A stretch of 64,000 nucleotides of DNA from Pedobacter sp. FW305-3-2-15-E-R2A2 (GTDB taxonomy: Bacteria > Bacteroidota > Bacteroidia > Sphingobacteriales > Sphingobacteriaceae): positions 4,774,001-4,838,000 of the forward strand of contig NZ_CP151803.1 in the NCBI RefSeq assembly GCF_038446955.1. The letters run 5' to 3'. Numbering within the stretch: position 1 is the first letter of the stretch; each line of letters opens with the position of its first letter. A program made the position numbers and the translations under genes. Below the pieces are notes generated by a model. It was given only the letters and a program-made list of their open reading frames with translations, had not been told where the DNA came from and did not search any database. Shown piece by piece: positions 62,519-64,000 of the stretch.

Positions 62519-63775
62519 TTAGCTTTGCTGCTCTTTCTTTTTAACCATTACACTCACTTTGTATACGAAAATTCCACAGATTAAAACCATGACAGAAACG
62601 ACCAGACCAAGGGTGTCATAATGTTGCAGGGGACTGCTTTTTGTTTCCTGAGTAACGATCAATCCGGCACATAAGGCAGCTATTCCACCTGCTACCTGCT
62701 GTAAAGAAGCATTCACACTCATAAAGGCACCCCGGTCTTTCATGTCCGGAATACTCATCGTTAGCGTGGTTGCCGGAATCATCCGGCTCATGATGCCCAT
62801 AAAAAGGATCATGTTCAAGACCACCACTTCCCAGAGCGGAACAGGACTCAGATTGGTGTAGATCAGGATCAATACCACGGCAAGGACCGATCCTGCAGAA
62901 AAGATCATAAACTTATCTACTTTATCACTCAGCTTACCAATCAGGGGCATCATAATGATAGAGGCCACTCCGGTCAGCATGAATACCATTGGCAATTCAG
63001 TCTGGGTAATTTTAATGTTATTGATCAGGTAAGCACTTCCAAATGGCATCAGCATAAATCCGCCGACACTTAGAAAAGCTGTAGCCAAAAAACCGGTTTG
63101 ATAAGATCGGTTAGAAACGGCATGCCATAGGTGTAAAAAGGCATTTTTATCCGATTGAACAGCAAGGTGCTGGTCAATTGGTTTCACCTTAATCAGAATC
63201 GTCAGGCCGATCAGAATGGCCAGCCCTACAATCATGAAGAAGGCGGCATGCCATCCCCAGATATTGGCCAGGTAAAGTCCTACCGGAATTCCCAGAATCT
63301 GACTGGCTGCAAAGGCCATTTGTACAAAGCCCATCACACGACCACGTTGATGAACGGCAAAAAGATCGGTTACGATGGTCATGGAGATCGCTCCGATTAC
63401 GCCACCGAATAAACCCGTTACAATTCTTGCACCAAGCAACATTTCATAAGTAGTAGACATGGCACAGCATAAAGTACCAATAATGAATCCGGTATAAAAG
63501 AATAACAGAAGCTGTTTACGGTCAAATTTATCTGCAAAACCCGCGGCAAGGATTCCCGATGCACCGGCGCTAAACGCATAAGCAGAAACCACCAGGCCGA
63601 AACCTTTCGGGGTGATGGACAATGATTTCATTAGAAAATCGCCCAGGGGTGCCAGGACCATAAAGTCGAGCACGATGGTAAACTGGAGGAAAGCCAACAG
63701 GGCGATCACCAGCTTTTGATAGCCCGAAAAAGGGGCAGCTATATTAATATTGGGGTTAGGGAGTGTTTTTTCCAT
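62519..63775 (-). CDS. MFS transporter (DHA1-type exporter)
   Basis: This 418-aa 12-helix protein from ATG 63775 (MEKTLPNPNINIAAPFSGYQ) shows FTIVLDFMVLAPLGDFLMKSL and motif A-like AGFADKFDRKQLLLFFY. The longer frame to 63808 overlaps the upstream gene, so I prefer the shorter start, which leaves 14 bp between the two genes. It probably exports a drug or metabolite. Confidence 0.88.
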   Translation of the reverse strand: MEKTLPNPNINIAAPFSGYQKLVIALLAFLQFTIVLDFMVLAPLGDFLMKSLSITPKGFGLVVSAYAFSAGASGILAAGFADKFDRKQLLLFFYTGFIIGTLCCAMSTTYEMLLGARIVTGLFGGVIGAISMTIVTDLFAVHQRGRVMGFVQMAFAASQILGIPVGLYLANIWGWHAAFFMIVGLAILIGLTILIKVKPIDQHLAVQSDKNAFLHLWHAVSNRSYQTGFLATAFLSVGGFMLMPFGSAYLINNIKITQTELPMVFMLTGVASIIMMPLIGKLSDKVDKFMIFSAGSVLAVVLILIYTNLSPVPLWEVVVLNMILFMGIMSRMIPATTLTMSIPDMKDRGAFMSVNASLQQVAGGIAALCAGLIVTQETKSSPLQHYDTLGLVVSVMVLICGIFVYKVSVMVKKKEQQS

Positions 63776-63789
63776 TAGGATAATTTTAA

Positions 63790-64000
63790 TTAAGTTAATT
63801 CTTCGCACTGGTATCCGTTATGGACTACCAGGTCGATGACATCATGTAGCTTCCATTGGGAGGAGACGATCCTCAGGACACAGTCGATATCATCCTGGTC
63901 TACGGTCCAATTGGCAATTTTATATTCCTGCATCACTTTAGCGATCAATCGCTTATCTCCTTCGGTACGGATGTCTGTCTTGAAGAGCAGGATATCGTTC
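63790..64000 (-). CDS. small HMA-like protein, N-terminus beyond window edge
   Basis: The reading frame ends at a stop at 63790-63792 and continues to the window edge (69 visible residues, NDILLFKTDIRTEGDKRLI and onward, ending NGYQCEELT). It resembles small heavy-metal-associated-like proteins of Bacteroidota, but no clear CxxC is visible. It lies 14 bp ahead of the MFS gene, so the two may be co-transcribed. Confidence 0.6.
   Translation of the reverse strand, partial: NDILLFKTDIRTEGDKRLIAKVMQEYKIANWTVDQDDIDCVLRIVSSQWKLHDVIDLVVHNGYQCEELT

Noticed and set aside
1..64000. CRISPR array, tRNA, rRNA, prophage or insertion sequence
   Set aside because: No spaced direct repeats of array type, no cloverleaf or rRNA-like sequence, no transposase or integrase motif was recognised on either strand.

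Overview
The window looks like a chromosomal segment of a Bacteroidota bacterium, most likely a Pedobacter-type member of the Sphingobacteriaceae. This rests on two SusC/SusD outer-membrane nutrient systems, an ECF sigma/FecR pair feeding a SusC with an N-terminal STN domain, Bacteroidota-type -7 promoter boxes (TAnnTTTG) ahead of many genes, few Shine-Dalgarno sequences, and a SMUG2-type uracil glycosylase. No rRNA, tRNA, CRISPR array, prophage or insertion sequence was seen. Species-level placement is inference.

Layout. 1-11.2 kb: small regulators and membrane systems (a partial unknown gene and HxlR, Lrp with a divergent DHA2 exporter, two histidine kinases, two VOC proteins, a secreted protein, and a FadR-type regulator + TauE + DUF1634 operon with two perfect operator palindromes). 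11.2-19 kb: an orphan TerD, a GIY-YIG/zinc protein, a DUF1963 protein, and a three-gene operon of a secreted coiled-coil protein, a SWIM zinc-finger protein and a large helical-repeat protein. 19-29.8 kb: TetR with a divergent dehydrogenase-like gene and two operators, a CDF transporter behind a gene remnant, bestrophin, DUF72, rhomboid protease, a secreted-protein pseudogene with an in-frame stop, a minimal ABC pair, GNAT, barstar, and an MFS exporter with its TetR.

29.9-37.9 kb: one leftward operon of sigma factor, FecR, SusC, SusD and a secreted EEP-fold phosphoesterase. This is a regulated uptake system whose substrate is probably a phosphoester or glycan conjugate. 38-53 kb: a second, seven-gene leftward operon of SusC, SusD, two tandem S10 serine carboxypeptidases, a TPR protein with a gluzincin HExxH motif, an APC amino-acid permease and a secreted amidohydrolase. 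Upstream lies an AraC regulator, and ATTGTCTA direct repeats 21 bp apart sit just above the susC promoter. The gene set reads as a peptide-utilisation locus: peptide import across the outer membrane, trimming in the periplasm, and amino-acid uptake across the inner membrane. I consider it the most interesting system in the window.

53.4-64 kb: YegP-like protein, Crp/Fnr regulator, SMUG2-type glycosylase, dnaA with a perfect DnaA box upstream, a VirJ-like lipoprotein hydrolase, a PIF1-like helicase, a MacB/FtsX-type permease, an MFS exporter and a truncated small protein. A theme across the window is that several exact TAnnTTTG boxes lie only 3-5 nt from the start codon, which suggests leaderless or nearly leaderless transcripts.
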